Positions 46,993-59,159 of a stretch of DNA of 64,000 nt are shown here, in pieces. Origin of the DNA: Coprinellus micaceus. Lineage: Eukaryota > Basidiomycota > Agaricomycetes > Agaricales > Psathyrellaceae. The position numbers and the translations under genes are program-made. Under the pieces are notes generated by a model. That model ran no database searches. It was given only the letters and a program-made list of their open reading frames with translations, and was not told where the DNA came from. Every line of letters begins with the position of its first letter. The stretch's first letter is position 1. The stretch is from assembly GCA_951394405.1 (NCBI GenBank), contig OX596337.1:4588001-4652000 (forward strand). Direction: 5' to 3'.

Positions 46993-49900
46993 ATGGCCCC
47001 CTCCGCCTCCAAACAAAAACGGCTCGCCGAAAAAGCCGCCAAGAACGCCGCCAAGGGTCCAAAGGACGGGTCCACCGCGACCTCCTCCTCCACCCCCACC
47101 GCCTCCGGGGCGTCCACGCCCCTTACCTCCGCGCCCTCGTCCATCTACGGTGGTGGTGGAGGTACCGGGGGCGTGGGGTCGAAAAATGGGAGCCAGGAGG
47201 ATGTGGTTGTAAGTATGAAGACCCTGGCGCTGAAGACGGACCGGAGCGCGGCGGGGGTGCTGGTGAGCGATGTGAAGGGACGGGATATTAAGATGGATGC
47301 GTATACGTTGAGTTTTCATGGGAGGTTGTTGATTGAGGGCGCCGAGGTTAGTTTGAATTATGGGAATCGGTATGGGTTGTTGGGGGAGAATGGGAGTGGG
47401 AAGGTGCGTATCGGGTTTTTGTGGTTTGGGAGGGTGGAAGCTGACTGGATGTGTTTTTATCGTTATTGTTATTGCTGTCGTGTGTCTGTGGTTGGTCTAC
47501 GACGTTGAACCATCTCCGTGCCGTCGATACGCGTGCTCGTGATGGTTGGCCTGCGTCCATGCCGTTATCAACGCACGCTCTAACCCTCCGTTCGTGACGG
47601 CCTTCCCGGACCCTAACCTATCCTTCTTCGACATCCGCCGGCATCTTATCTCCTGCTCTTCGCCTTCGGTCCTTCTCCTCAAACCCCCGCCCTTTGACCC
47701 GTCTCATCCGCCCAATGGCGATGCTTCCTTAACGATCGCCATACCTCGATGAACCAACAATCTTCCCTATACGCCCCTACTCACCCAATCCACTCCTGGT
47801 TCGCTACCGAACCCCTTGAACGAACAGTCAACATTCCTCCAATCCCTCGCCGAGCGCGACATCGAGATCCCGGACCACATCGACATCTACATCGTGCGCG
47901 GCGAGGCGGAGCCTGCCAACATCAACGCGGTGGAGTTTATCGTTGCTAGTGCTAGGGCGAAGGTGCGTTACTCCTATCACTTCTATCTTGGTTCTATGTT
48001 GGGCGCGGCTACGGGAAAGCCCCAACGTTCTCATGCCTCCTTCCTACGAGCCCTCGTACTCTTCATCGAGGTTGCCTCGCCTACGTTCCCAAGTCCCCTT
48101 CGTTCCTAAGTCCCCTTCCATCGAAGGGAGAGAAGGGCGATCCGGAGGAGGAGGGGGAGGGGGAGGGAACCCTATCCCATTCAAGGCGTATCCAATCGGG
48201 ATCGCCGTACCCATACCCCCAATATCGTATCCTCTCCCGCCTTTATCCACCCTCCACCTCTCTCGCCTTTATCCACCCTCTTCCTCTCTCGCCTTTATCT
48301 GAAAACCCTGCTAACGCTCCCCCCCCACCTCAAATAGGTCGCGAAACTCGAAGCCTACATCGAAGAACTGAGCATCGCGGACGACGTGGACGAGGTCGCG
48401 CTCGATACGGCGTATGAGCAGCTGGAGGAGCTCGACCCGGCGACGTTTGAGGCTAAGGCGGGGAGTATTTTGCATGGGTGCGTGTTGATTCTTCTCTCTC
48501 TATTCCCTGTTAGATCTACTTCGTCGGGTACTATTGGGGCGATCCTTTCCTTCGCCCAGTCCTACTGGAGATATCCTTTCGTTCTCCTCCCTCGAGGTGG
48601 AAGGGGATGGGAAGGGAGGAGGGGGTGGTTCGGTTTGGTTTGGTGTCGTCGAGGCGGCTCCTGGTCCCGGCGTTCGGAGCCTCGAAGGGGTGGTTTCTCG
48701 GGGATCTGTGCTTGGGGGGAGTTGGGTCGTCCCAGTCGAAGGGATCTTTCCTTCCTCCCTCCCTACGCCTCCGTTCCTCCCCCTACTCCCCCTCCGTTTA
48801 TCTCCCTTGTTACTTTCAACGGACAAGATGATAGATGCTAACGTCCACCATAGATTGGGATTCAGCGCGCAGATGATGAAGAGGCCGACGAAGGATATGA
48901 GTGGTGGGTGGAGGATGCGTGTACGTCTTCTTATTTGCTTCTCTTACCCCTTCTCTGCCCTGTCCCTCCTTCGTCCTTCCTTTCCTTTCCCTTTTTCCTT
49001 CCTTCTCGACTCCTTCCTTCTCGAATCCTTGCCTCCCCCTTCCCTCCCCGTCCTTACCTTCCCTCCTCCTGCCTCTTTCCAACCGGTCCGCGCTTAATCT
49101 TTCTGGGTTCTTCGTGTTGCACTCCCGTCACCTTTCTTCCTTCACTTCACCTGCTGGTCGACGCTCTGCCCTTCTATCCGTACATACTGTTGGTTTAGGC
49201 TCTACCTTTCTATCCGACCATGTACCCTACAGGTCGTCGGCGTCTCACCACGCCCTTCCTTCCCTCTTAGCCCGCCTTCAGCCTGTTTATTACTTACCTT
49301 ATCCTGAGTGCCTCGCGGCGTTCCTTCCTTCTTACCTTCCTTACATCTTTCTTTGCTTGGCCGTACGCGCGGGGGTATCCCCCCTCCTCCCACTCACACT
49401 TACGTCGTATCGCCCTCTTACTATCCTTTATCCTCGTCGAATCGTTCATATCTTTCGTTTATCCCCTCTACGTTCATTCCCCCTCTCTGGCGTTCTGCTT
49501 CTTCTTCTTCTTCTTGGTCGCTTCCCTCCTTCCTTCTTGCATTTTCTTTCTCTTCCCTCCTTCCTTCTTGCCTTGCTTTCTCTTCGCTCGACATCCATCT
49601 TCCCCTCCTTGCTCCTTCACTCTGACACCCTCTCCCCTCCTCTAACGGCTCGCTAACGCTCACCTCCAGGTCGCCCTCGCCCGCGCCCTCTTCATCAAGC
49701 CGCACCTCCTCCTCCTCGACGAGCCGACGAACCACCTCGACCTCGGCGCGGTGGTGTGGCTTGAGGCGTATTTGAGCACGTATAACCATATTTTGGTGAT
49801 TACGAGTCATTCGCAGGGTGAGTGGGTTGTTTGATTTGAGTTGGTTTGATTTTGGATTGGGTGGTTGGCACCTTTGTTGGGTTTCGACGAGGGGCGCATC

Positions 49901-52900
49901 GTACGGGGGAGAATGGGGGAGGGAAAACCCTCGAGACGGAGGGGGAGAGGGAGAGGGGGAGGAGGCGGTGTATGCGTCGAGTTGAGGTACTGGGTCTTCG
50001 ACGACGACGACTCGATCGTGATCCTTCTTCATCCCCTCATCCTTTTATCCGGTCTCCTTTACCCTCCTTTTCGCCTACCCGTCTCTCCGTTTTATCGATT
50101 CGGTCGCTTATGCTCCCTCCCCCGCGCAGATTTCATGGACTCGGTGTGCACGCACGTCATGGACCTTACGACGAAGAAGAAGCTGGTCTATTATAGCGGG
50201 AATTATTCGACGTATGTTAAGACGAAGCAGGTGCGTTTTTTGGGTGCTTTTGGTTCTTGGCCTCGGTTTGGGTTCTCTGTTCATGTCCGCCGTACTCCCT
50301 ACCTTCGATCCCACGGACGCTCTACTTCAGTTCGTTCTGGTGGGGCGATTTGGGCGCTGCGTCGGGAGGACCTCCCCAGGTGTTTGGGGTGCTCGGGTTG
50401 CGACGGGGGCTCGTCGAAGAGTTTGAGTGGGAGTGGGGCCGGGAGTCGCGGTGTCGTGTTCGACCGAGGCCTGGAGGGGCCTTCCGTCTTCCATTCATAC
50501 CTTACGGCCCTACGCTTCTCTCTCCCCACCTCTTTCTTCTCTGTTAATAACGTGCCGAGGAAGAAAGGACGCTGACGCCCCGACCGTAGGAGAATGAGGT
50601 GAACCAGATGAAGGCGTATCATAAGCAGCAGGAGGAGATTGCGCATATCAAGAAGTACGTACCGTTTCTCCCCACCTTTACTTTCTACCGCGATGGGCGA
50701 TGTAGCCTTTCGGAGAGTGGGGGGATGGTGTCTCCCTGTTCGCTCCTCCTTCGACGTCGTAGAGTGGGTCAATTCGACCCTTGGACTTGGACGTCGTAAT
50801 CCATCGGCTGGCTATTGGGGCTTTTCACCTGATTCCCTCCCGCTTCCCCCCTCTCTCCTCCTACTTGAAAGCATCCCAGCTAACGCCTCGACAGGTTCAT
50901 CGCCTCCGCGGGTACGTACGCCAACCTCGTGCGGCAGGCCAAGTCGAAGCAGAAGATCATCGACAAGATGGAGGCGGCGGGGTTGATTGAGCCGATTGAG
51001 GTGAAGAGGCCTTTGAGGTGCGTTTTGCGAATGTTTGGGATTGGTTGGATGTGAAGTTGGGATTGGTTGTTTGGTCGTGGTTTCTGGGGTTCGGTCTGGG
51101 ACGCGTTTTTGGGTTGGGGATGGGTTCCGTGGCCCCTGTTTCGTGCGTTCGGCGATGGATGTTTCGTGTTGATTGGGTTCGCTGTTGGCTTGGTGCTGTG
51201 GTCGCGTGGGTTGGGTCGTTCGTTCGTTCGTCCTTTCGTTCGGGGTGATATTTCGTTCGTCGCTCTTGTTCATTCGTTCGTTGGCATCGTCGTTCACCCG
51301 GAGCCCGTTTCTCCCTTCATCATGCATGCTTCCACCCCCCTGGTTCTTCTTGCCGACTTCGTTTTCGTTTTCGTTGTCGTTTTCGTCGAAGGGCAACGCA
51401 CCCTCGTCGTGCTGGCGTTGACTCTCGGTCTGCCTCGCGCTCGGTTTACCCGTTATGGATACGCCGCCCGCTCGGCCGCCTCGCTTCCCCATTATGAACA
51501 CCCCCGACGCGGAGCCTAGCCGCCATCGCCATGCGTTGTCACAGCCGACAAATCTGGCGCGGACCCAGGCGCTCGTCCCCCTCGATCATTCCTTTCGAGG
51601 GAGGGATTGGGTATGGCCCGTGTCCGCGTAGGACGTGGTACGACATCGTTCGTGATGTGCGCTGGTTTCCTGTTGGGTTGGGGTGGTTGGAGGTTGTCTT
51701 CGTTCTTGGGCTTGCCTTTGGGCGTGTTGGGGCTACGTGTGCGATTGCGTACACTTCGTGTTCTGCGTTTCTTGGTAGCCCTGTCTTCCTCCCTCCTCCT
51801 CCTCTTTTACCTTGATCCCCTTTCGTTTTGCTCTACCCACCCTCCCTCTCCGTACTCTCACCACGAACCCTCACTAACCCGCACCTCCCCCGCAGGTTCA
51901 ACTTCGAAGATATCAGCAAGCTCCCTCCGCCGATCATCGCCTTTGACACTGTCGCGTTCTCGTATAGCGGCAAGAAGGAGGATTATTTGTATCAGGGGTT
52001 GAGTTTCGGTATTGAGTGCGTATCTTTCTCTTTCCTTCTCCATCCATTCCTATCCGTTTCTATCCGTTTCTATCCGTTTCCATCCGTTTCCATCCGTCTC
52101 TGTTCTGCGGAGCTTGTGGGGGCAAAGCGAACATTAGCTGACACACGACGTTTGTAGTATGGACTCCCGTATCGCGATTCTGGGTGCGAACGGGACGGGC
52201 AAGTCGACCCTTCTCCACCTCATCACTGGGGCCCTTCAGGTTCGTCTTCCTTCCTTCCCACCTCATCCAGTCTCTTCGGAATTTGAAGGATAACGAGCTG
52301 ACGCTTCACCCTCTCTCTCTGTGTCTGTTTCTCTGTGTTTCTCTGCTCTCTCGCTCTCGCTCTCTGTTTCTCTCTCTCTCTGTTTCTGTGTCTCTGTCTG
52401 TGTCTCTCTGTCTGTTCCTCTGTCTGTCTGTCTATCTATCTATCTAGCCTTGCGCAGGAACGATCTCGAAGCACGTCAACCTCAAGCTCGCCAAGTACAG
52501 CCAGCACAGTGCGGACCAGCTTCCGTATGACCAGAGTCCGATTGAGTATTTCCAGACGTTGTTTTCGCAGAAGGTGAGTTTTGGGTTTTCTACCTGTCTC
52601 TCGTGATGTCGATTCCGGGGACTTGGGGTGGAGGATCGTGGACTTCCTGCTCTGGTCCAGGGCAGGGGATGCTCTCGCTGTGGTCGTGCCGGACGCTGGT
52701 ACCGATCCCGGCGTTATTGGGAGAGTCGTGCCCCTCCATCCTCTTCCTCTTCGCGCTCCCCCTTTCCCTCGAATTGGACTCGATACTAACCCCCTCTCCC
52801 TGATAGTACCCCGAAAAGGATCTCCAGGCGTGGCGTGCGCAGTTGGGCCGGTTCGGTCTTAGCGGGCAGCATCAGACGAGTCCTATCAAGCAGTTGAGTG

Positions 52901-53630
52901 ATGGGTTGAGGAATCGGTACGTCCTTTCTCATCATCATCACCGTCCTCCTCCTGCCAGGTTCTCCGTTATGCTTCCGCCGTCCTTCACCTTCGCCTTCAC
53001 TCGCGTTACTCTTCGCCTCCTTCATCGTCGCCTTCTCTTGTGTTTCCTGAGGCTATGTGGATGGTACTGATATATTGCATTGTAGCGTCGTCTTCGCCCA
53101 GCTGGCCATGGAACACCCGCATATCCTCCTCCTCGATGAGCCGACTAACCATTTGGATATGGAGTCGATCGATGCGCTTGCAAAGGCGATTAAAGAGTTT
53201 GAGGGTGGTGTTGTTATTGTGTCGCACGACTTCCGTGAGTGTTTCTTCCTTTTGTCGTTTACTGTTCCATGGATGGGAGGTCGCCGCGGTGGCGAGGTCG
53301 CGTCTAAGTCGTCGTCAGAGTTGGGCACTTTGCTTCCCTTGTCGATCGCGAGATTGTGGCCCTCAGCCTCGGCCTATCCGCCGCTGTCACTCTCCCCTTC
53401 TCCTCACCCCCTCCCATCGTGTCGACGATCCGCTAACCGCCCTCCTCCACACAGGTCTCATCTCCCAAGTCGCCGAAGAGCTCTGGGAAGTGGCGGACAA
53501 GACGATCAAGAACCTGACCAAGGCTGATATTGGTATCGTCGAGTACAAGAGGGGCTTGATCAAGGAGTCGATGCACGCAATTGAGAAGGCGAAGCTGTTC
53601 TCGAAGACTGCGCCGAAGGGGAGGACTTGA
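46993..53630 (+). CDS. ABCF ATPase, Arb1/ABCF2-like ribosome-biogenesis factor
   Basis: Fourteen exons: 46993-47403, 47828-47962, 48338-48477, 48854-48920, 49670-49817, 50130-50230, 50590-50654, 50895-51017, 51896-52015, 52158-52239, 52448-52573, 52807-52916, 53086-53234, 53455-53630; 650 residues. Two nucleotide-binding domains without membrane segments. Domain 1 has Walker A GENGSGKST, split by intron 1, signature region [10 protein letters not shown], and Walker [13 protein letters not shown]. Domain 2 has GANGTGKST, signature QLSDGLRNR, Walker [15 protein letters not shown] and switch VIVSHDFR. The LSDG variant signature and overall order match Arb1, a cytosolic/nuclear ATPase needed for 40S and 60S maturation in yeast. 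The N-terminus is Lys/Ala/Ser-rich. Introns are unusually long (142-878 nt) for this window. Confidence 0.93.
48921..49669 (+). other. 749-nt pyrimidine-rich intron of ABCF gene
   Basis: Intron 4 is strongly C/T-rich on the coding strand, with repeated ccttccttc and cttctt runs. It contains a long open frame that is low-complexity Leu/Ser/Pro/Phe and is not taken as protein. Confidence 0.7.
51018..51895 (+). other. 878-nt intron of ABCF gene
   Basis: Intron 8 is the longest in the window, with many cgttcgttcg-like repeats around 51218-51290; no nested gene was recognised. Confidence 0.65.
52305..52447 (+). repeat. CTCT/TGTC/TCTA microsatellite abutting a splice acceptor
   Basis: (CT)n, (TCTG)n and (TCTA)n tracts fill the 3' two thirds of ABCF intron 10 and end directly in the acceptor tatctag. 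Confidence 0.8.
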
Positions 53631-54930
53631 GGGGCCCCCGCGGTTGGAGTAGATCTTCGTCGTCGTCGTCATTCTGGTGAGTCTATTCCTCATAAAGGTT
53701 AGAGGAGTTCGACTAGTGCTGACGTGAGGTCGCGCGAGCAGGTTTGCGTATAGAATTGCTTTTGCGTCGTTTGTTTGTTGTTGTACTTACCTTACGTTCA
53801 ATCTTTTTGTCTGTATCTCAATCACACACACATACATACCGCATCGTCGTACATCGTACATATAGCACTTTGAATTTTCATCTCTTATGTTATTATCTCT
53901 CTACGCTCCCCGCATCGTCGGTCGTTCGTTCGGTGCCCCTCAAGTTACTATGGTATCCCGTAGCCGTGTCCATGTTCTACCACGACGTTCCCTTTCTCCG
54001 CATACTGCAGGGTTTGCGAGGGCCCAAGGCGCGCCGTTTCCTTCAGGCTAAGTTAGCCTGAAGGAAACGGCGCGCCTTCTCCGTTAGCCTGGCTAACGGA
54101 GGATAGGAGGCGACGTAGCAAGGACAGCGAGGCGATAAGAAAGCCGCCGAAATGGACGGGAACGACGTGTGATGACGACCCTATTTTGGGTGATAGAATC
54201 CCGAATGAATTGAAATAGGCGCCCATGTCAAAACCGAAGCATGGTGCTTCTGACCTCGTGGCGTATGCGTATACGATAAGGCCTGAAACTTCACTGCGTC
54301 ATGTAGGTGCGCTGACGCCGAATAGCACTGCAACGAATATGACGAATTGAGAGTTCGCGTCTCTTTATGAATCCTGCTAACCCGCGACAACCCAGGGGGC
54401 CGCCTAACGGCCGATATCTAATCGCGTTGAAAGGCTCGGGATCTTCCTCCTGAACAGAAGTTTCTCTGGGAAAAGTTGGGCGGGGGATGACGCATAGCGA
54501 TAACCCGTTAACCTGGCGCCAGGACTTCGTGTCTGACACGGGGTCTGGGTTTGACCGATATCTCTATTGCGACGTCTTCACTATCTAATTTAAAACTATC
54601 ACATCGTCCAATGCTCTTCTTATCGATGAAGATGCTCACCTGCTGACTTCGAAGGTGTTTAGCGCCCAAAGGCGCGTAACCAAGTTCGCCCGTTTGAGGA
54701 GTTCGAAAGAATCATATTAAATGTCTTGGAATACGTCGAAGCAGTCCATATGACAGAAGGCCTTCCCGTGCAATTAGAGATGTATCGCCGCTCCACTATG
54801 GCGTCTACGCCGCTTCTGCGATGGGACTACTCAAAGATGATGCCAACCTTTCGTTTCATTTAAAAGGCGGTCGTTCTTCCCGTGCATCACAGGACGCCTG
54901 CTCCGCTTCACCTATCGTTAAACGTACTCT
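53631..54930. other. intergenic region with perfect hairpins and oxidase promoter
   Basis: Contains the ABCF 3' flank, two consecutive perfect hairpins (separate entry) and, from about 54600, the promoter of amine oxidase copy 2, which resembles that of copy 1. No other gene supported. Confidence 0.55.
54026..54101. repeat. two adjacent perfect hairpins (53 bp and 23 bp)
   Basis: Arms 54026-54051 and 54053-54078 are exact 26-bp reverse complements separated by one base, each containing GGCGCGCC and ending in GGCTAA/TTAGCC. Immediately after, CTCCGTTAGCC (54079-54089) and GGCTAACGGAG (54091-54101) form a second perfect hairpin with a one-base loop. Both share the TTAGCC word. They lie about 400 bp after the ABCF stop codon. 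Confidence 0.9.
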
Positions 54931-57450
54931 ATGCCTTCCACCGATCCATTCGCTCTGTATGGGCGCTACCTCGCCCAGACGATTGTGCAGCGCAAGATGT
55001 CGGGCGTGGGATCTACCCCTGGGCCAACCAGACCTTTTGTTCAGCCTAGGCCTCACAGGGCGTCGAAGGTTGTTCCAGTCGGTATCCTGGGTGGGGGCAT
55101 AGCTGGTCTCTACACCGCCTTGCTGTTGGCGTCCGAGGGTGTACCTTTCCAAATCTTGGAGGCTACCGATCGTATCGGTGGACGTTGCTTCACGCACCAC
55201 TTCGAAGAAGGGGGCGAATGGGACTATTACGTGTGTTCACCTACTTTGTGCATAAAATTCGTAATCGAGGCTAACTATCCTTTGGCAGGACGTTGGCGCG
55301 ATGCGTTTCCCCCTTCCCCCGGACGGAGGTAATGGCCCCCATAAACGTCTAAAGGAGCTATTCGACTACCTGGGATTAGAACTTCTCAAATACATACCCA
55401 GAACAGAGCAGGGGCGCCGGTACTACAATGGGGTCAATGCCAGAAACAACGTGGAAGAAGATTTCCGAGCCGCGGAAGTTCACGTCCCCGAACCCTACAT
55501 CCGCGCTGGCGTCGATGCCCTCACACAAGATTATATCGAGCGCCTCACTCGGCCCTTGCTGCAGGATTTGGAGAACGATACGGTAGATGGCTGGAAGGAC
55601 TTCAAGAACCTGTACGACCGACACTCTACTCGGTCTTATCTGCAGTTCGTGCACGTCCCCAATCGGGATTTGCAGATCAGATTTGGGATTCCTGCGACTG
55701 GGCTGCCGACCTCGGTTATTAACTGGATGGAAACCTTCGACACAAGCACAGGTTCGTATGACCGCGCTTTAACTGAGACCGTACTCGAGGCGATTGCGTT
55801 TGGTCTCGTTGGCGACGAGCCGAACTGGCGATGCATTGCGTAAGTTGCGACATTCTACCTGCCATCCACTCGCTGACACACTTCGTGCAGAGGTGGTACA
55901 TCTGTGCTACCGGACAAAACCCTCCACGAGATCGAGCGGCTGGCTCGTGGCATCCCGGGCATGCCGTCCGAGCTCGTAGTGAAGAATGCCCCCGTCACCT
56001 CGATCGAACCTAACTACAGTAACTTCGAATTCCCCCTTCAGGTCACCGCCGGCGGGAAGCACTACCTCTTCTCTCATGTCATCTCCACGGTTCCCCTCCC
56101 TAGCTTCGCGATCATCGACACCTCCAAGCTCGCCATCAGCCCAATGCAGAGGAGCGCCATTCGACAACTACAATATGGACCGTCAACCAAAATAGGCATG
56201 CGTTTCAAGTCTCCCTGGTGGAAGCAGGACAAGCAGATCGGAGGGCAGTCTTTCACCGACTTACCTATTCGCACGATCGTTTACCCGTCGTACGGCGAGA
56301 AGCACGAGTCCAACGTCTTGCTTGCGAGCTACTGTTGGACTAGTGATGCGGAGAGGTTGGGCAGCCTGATTGATTCCCAATGCGTCGACAAAGACCTCAA
56401 GAATCGCATCGACGACCTTGTCCTTCGTGACTTAGCCGCTGTGCACGGCGTTGACGTCAATTTCCTGCGCCAGCAGCTCGTCGAGACCCACTCGTGGAAT
56501 TGGAGCAGCAGCCCCTGGACGGGAGGTACGTCCTTCAAGTTGCGATCGCAGTTATTCGTGCTCGTCTTCACATTTGAACACAGGCGCATTCGCCCTCTTC
56601 GGACCTGGTCAGTATGACCTCCTCTATGAGGCGCTCAATGGCACCGCTGCTGACAATCAACTCCAATGGGCCGGTGAGCTTTTGAGCGTCCGTCATGCGT
56701 GAGTCCTAGATGCCCTTCCGCTTTCACCGCACGTTCAAGCCTTCGTTAGATGGATTGTTGGGGCCTTGGACAGTGCCTGGGCAGCCGTTGCCAAGTATCT
56801 CGGCATGAACCACCCTGAAAAGATGCTGGATTTCTACGCAAGGTGGGGCACCAACGATGAGTGGAGGGATAAGCCCCATATCGTGCGGGATGATGGAGGT
56901 GAGGAGTCCGTTGATATTCCCTTGGACGACAATCTCCTCTTCAAGATCGGATTTACTCACAACCCCCTGTCCAACGTGCCCGAGTAGATCACGTCGAGCC
57001 CAGGTTCCATGATTACCCATATGTTCTGACAACCTTGTCTGATGTCGATTCCACCCCTTGTATCAGCGTACCATACGTAGTTGCCCTCCCGAAACTTGGC
57101 CGGTCCTCATATATGACCGCCTCAGTGCATAATGCATGGTCTTGAGACGAGACCACGAAGGAGTTGATCATGCACCTGGACAGTTGGGGGATACAGTGAC
57201 TTCGTACTCTGTGCGTTCGTCGACCTTTTGATCTTGCTCACCCCTCAGATTATAACGTCTCTCGGGGTAGTGTAATTCGCATCAGGACACGGGGAGGAAG
57301 CGATGACCGGCACGGCTGGTCAGAAAACAGCTCGTCACCACGGGGCTCAATCCACTAGTTATCATATACCGAGTCAGTTATGGTGAGCCCAGCGAAGGGG
57401 CCTCTTCACCTCGAGCGTCGATCCCTCGACTCCTAAGCGCATTTTGTGTA
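54600..57450 (+). repeat. right copy of inverted duplication containing amine oxidase gene
   Basis: Mirror copy of 41620-44530: shared oxidase promoter elements, gene structure and about 460 bp of 3' flank (for example gagcccaggttccatgatta after the stop codon), ending in F-box-tail-like sequence near 57420-57450. Confidence 0.8.
54931..56987 (+). CDS. flavin-containing amine oxidase (L-amino-acid oxidase type), copy 2
   Basis: Exons 54931-55230, 55289-55839, 55891-56525, 56584-56698 and 56750-56987; 612 residues, phases 0,2,1,2. Rossmann-type FAD motif VGILGGGIAGLYTALLLAS near residue 49 (Gly/Ala changes relative to copy 1 keep the GxGxxG pattern), then ILEATDRIGGR. C-terminal FAD region GAFALFGPGQYDLL and WAGELLSVRHAWIVGALDSAW is intact. 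All intron positions match copy 1. The main differences lie at PTRPFVQPRPHRAS near the N-terminus, in a shorter stretch around DKDLKNRIDD, and in a deletion after TSIEPN relative to copy 1. Both copies look functional, so the duplication did not obviously disable either. Substrate not predictable. Confidence 0.88.
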
Positions 57451-58019
57451 CAAATCTCTGCGATTGACCACCACTACCAGCGACCGACTGGCGTGGGTTA
57501 GCTCTGGATGGCTCACAGGGAAATAGCGCAACGGGACCACCTCCTATGTGTGATCGGGACGCGAGGCGAGCCGTTGAGTCGGTGTTGCCTGTCCGCTGGG
57601 GGAGGGCAACAACGTCAGTCAGACCTTTATGCAGTGTGGGCAGGTAGGTTTAGCCTGGAGATGTGTGAGGACGCGGATGAGAGGCGCGGATCGGCGATTG
57701 AGGAGGGGAAAGAACAGGCAGGGATGGGGTAAGCGTGATGACAACGGCCACGGCGTCGGAGTCGCCGTTCGTCCTGCGGGAAGTATCCCCTGTGGATCGA
57801 CTGGTAGCTGGACCGCGATAGTGAGGCTGCGAGTCGAGGCGGAGAAGAACGCCGAGCTGCGGAGCGACGGGCGAAGACGGGTTTCGTTCCACGGGACAGG
57901 GCGAGGGAATATGCCAAGACCGGGTCAAACTTTCCGTATAGCAAAAACGCCGTGAAGAGACCTTACACAGGCTCGGGCGTCTACCTGCAACCCCAGACCA
58001 AGATCAGTTGACTACCCGC

Positions 58020-58330
58020 CCAATGAGGCGGAGGAAGCTGTCTTTGGTTTTCGTTCTCGGTGGTCTGACGAGATCTGGGAGTATTTATCGCCGACGCCAG
58101 TCAATAGCGTAGATGCAGGGCGATGGATGTGGAACAGGTGTAGCATCGCCTTCCTTTTTTCCTTGCTTTTCTCGGTGGATCGACGACGATGAGGCGACTT
58201 GGAACACGAAAGAGAGCTGTCACGGTGAGGCCAATCGATGCTATGCATTTGTCAAAATTTCGATGAGATCGGTCGGAGTTCTAATCTCGTGACGTCACGA
58301 GGGGTGGGTTAGGGTTCGGCGCTGGGCCTG
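58020..58330 (-). pseudogene. decayed copy of ABCF promoter, leader and start region
   Basis: Reverse-complement copy of 46640-47015. It keeps AACCCTAACCC, the CTCGTGACGTCACGAG palindrome (58286-58301), caaatg(c)atagcatcgattgg, the Lys-codon-like caagcaaggaa tract and the final ctcctccgcctc block. At the position of the ABCF ATG (aaagATGGCC) it reads aaagACAGCT, so the start codon is lost and no ABCF coding sequence follows. A promoter fragment without its gene. Confidence 0.75.
58286..58316 (-). promoter_or_regulatory. conserved CRE palindrome and telomere-like motif in promoter copy
   Basis: CTCGTGACGTCACGAG (58286-58301) and GGGTTAGGGTT (58306-58316, reverse of AACCCTAACCC) are retained unchanged although nearby sequence has diverged. 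They could be a relic or still bind factors. Confidence 0.55.
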
Positions 58331-59159
58331 CCGTCCGCGCTCTCTTGCCTATCAGGGATTGGGGCGGACGGCGGGGAGATAGGGGCTTTCAGCTCAACCT
58401 CACGCGTTCACTGTGTGCAGGGCGGGGGACAATAGTATATATAGGGGGCACTAGTAGTTACACATACTCATAACAATGAGATTACATACACGGCGCGTGG
58501 AATGCGACCCACGTCCGAATTTACCCTGATGATCTCGCACCAACCACCCGCCCACCGGGAGGCTGCGTAGCGCGAGATTCAAGCAGCGAACTCGGATGTG
58601 GGGCGCTGAATACACGCATCGGCCACCCCCTGAATGTGGGTCATTCTATACCTATAACGCCCCGTGGATGTCCGGACACCCACGAAACTGAGTCTGGGGC
58701 AAGCAACGCTTCCACTACACACACACCTCTTCCCTCGATTTACCCGACCTCCCCCTGCCGGACACTCGAGTCCCGAGAGCTCGCGCGGGGGGAGGGAAGG
58801 AGACCGTGTCGGCGGGGTGTGTGATTGCGGGAGGGGCGAACCACAAGGGATATGTTGCTATACGACGCGCAGTTGGCATATCCACGCTGAACTCCTGCGT
58901 CAGAGTTAGCATGTAGGCCATCCTCCGTCGTAACTCCGAGCCCAACGCACCCCCATACCCATACCCATACCCAGCCACCGTAACCTGCTTCATGTTCGAC
59001 ACCCCAACCCCATGGACACACGCCTCACCCGGCGGGCGATGGGGAGGAGGGTGAACGTACGTGATCGGGAGCGGTGGGGAGGAGGGTGGACATACGTGAT
59101 TGGAATCGGTGGGTACGCCGCATGCGTCCGTGGGGCTCTTCGTGCCTCATCCCCGTCGC

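Noticed and set aside
48901..49656. 251-codon frame inside the ABCF gene
   Set aside because: It coincides with intron 4, is low-complexity Leu/Ser/Pro/Phe from a pyrimidine-rich tract, and the flanking exons join cleanly across it.
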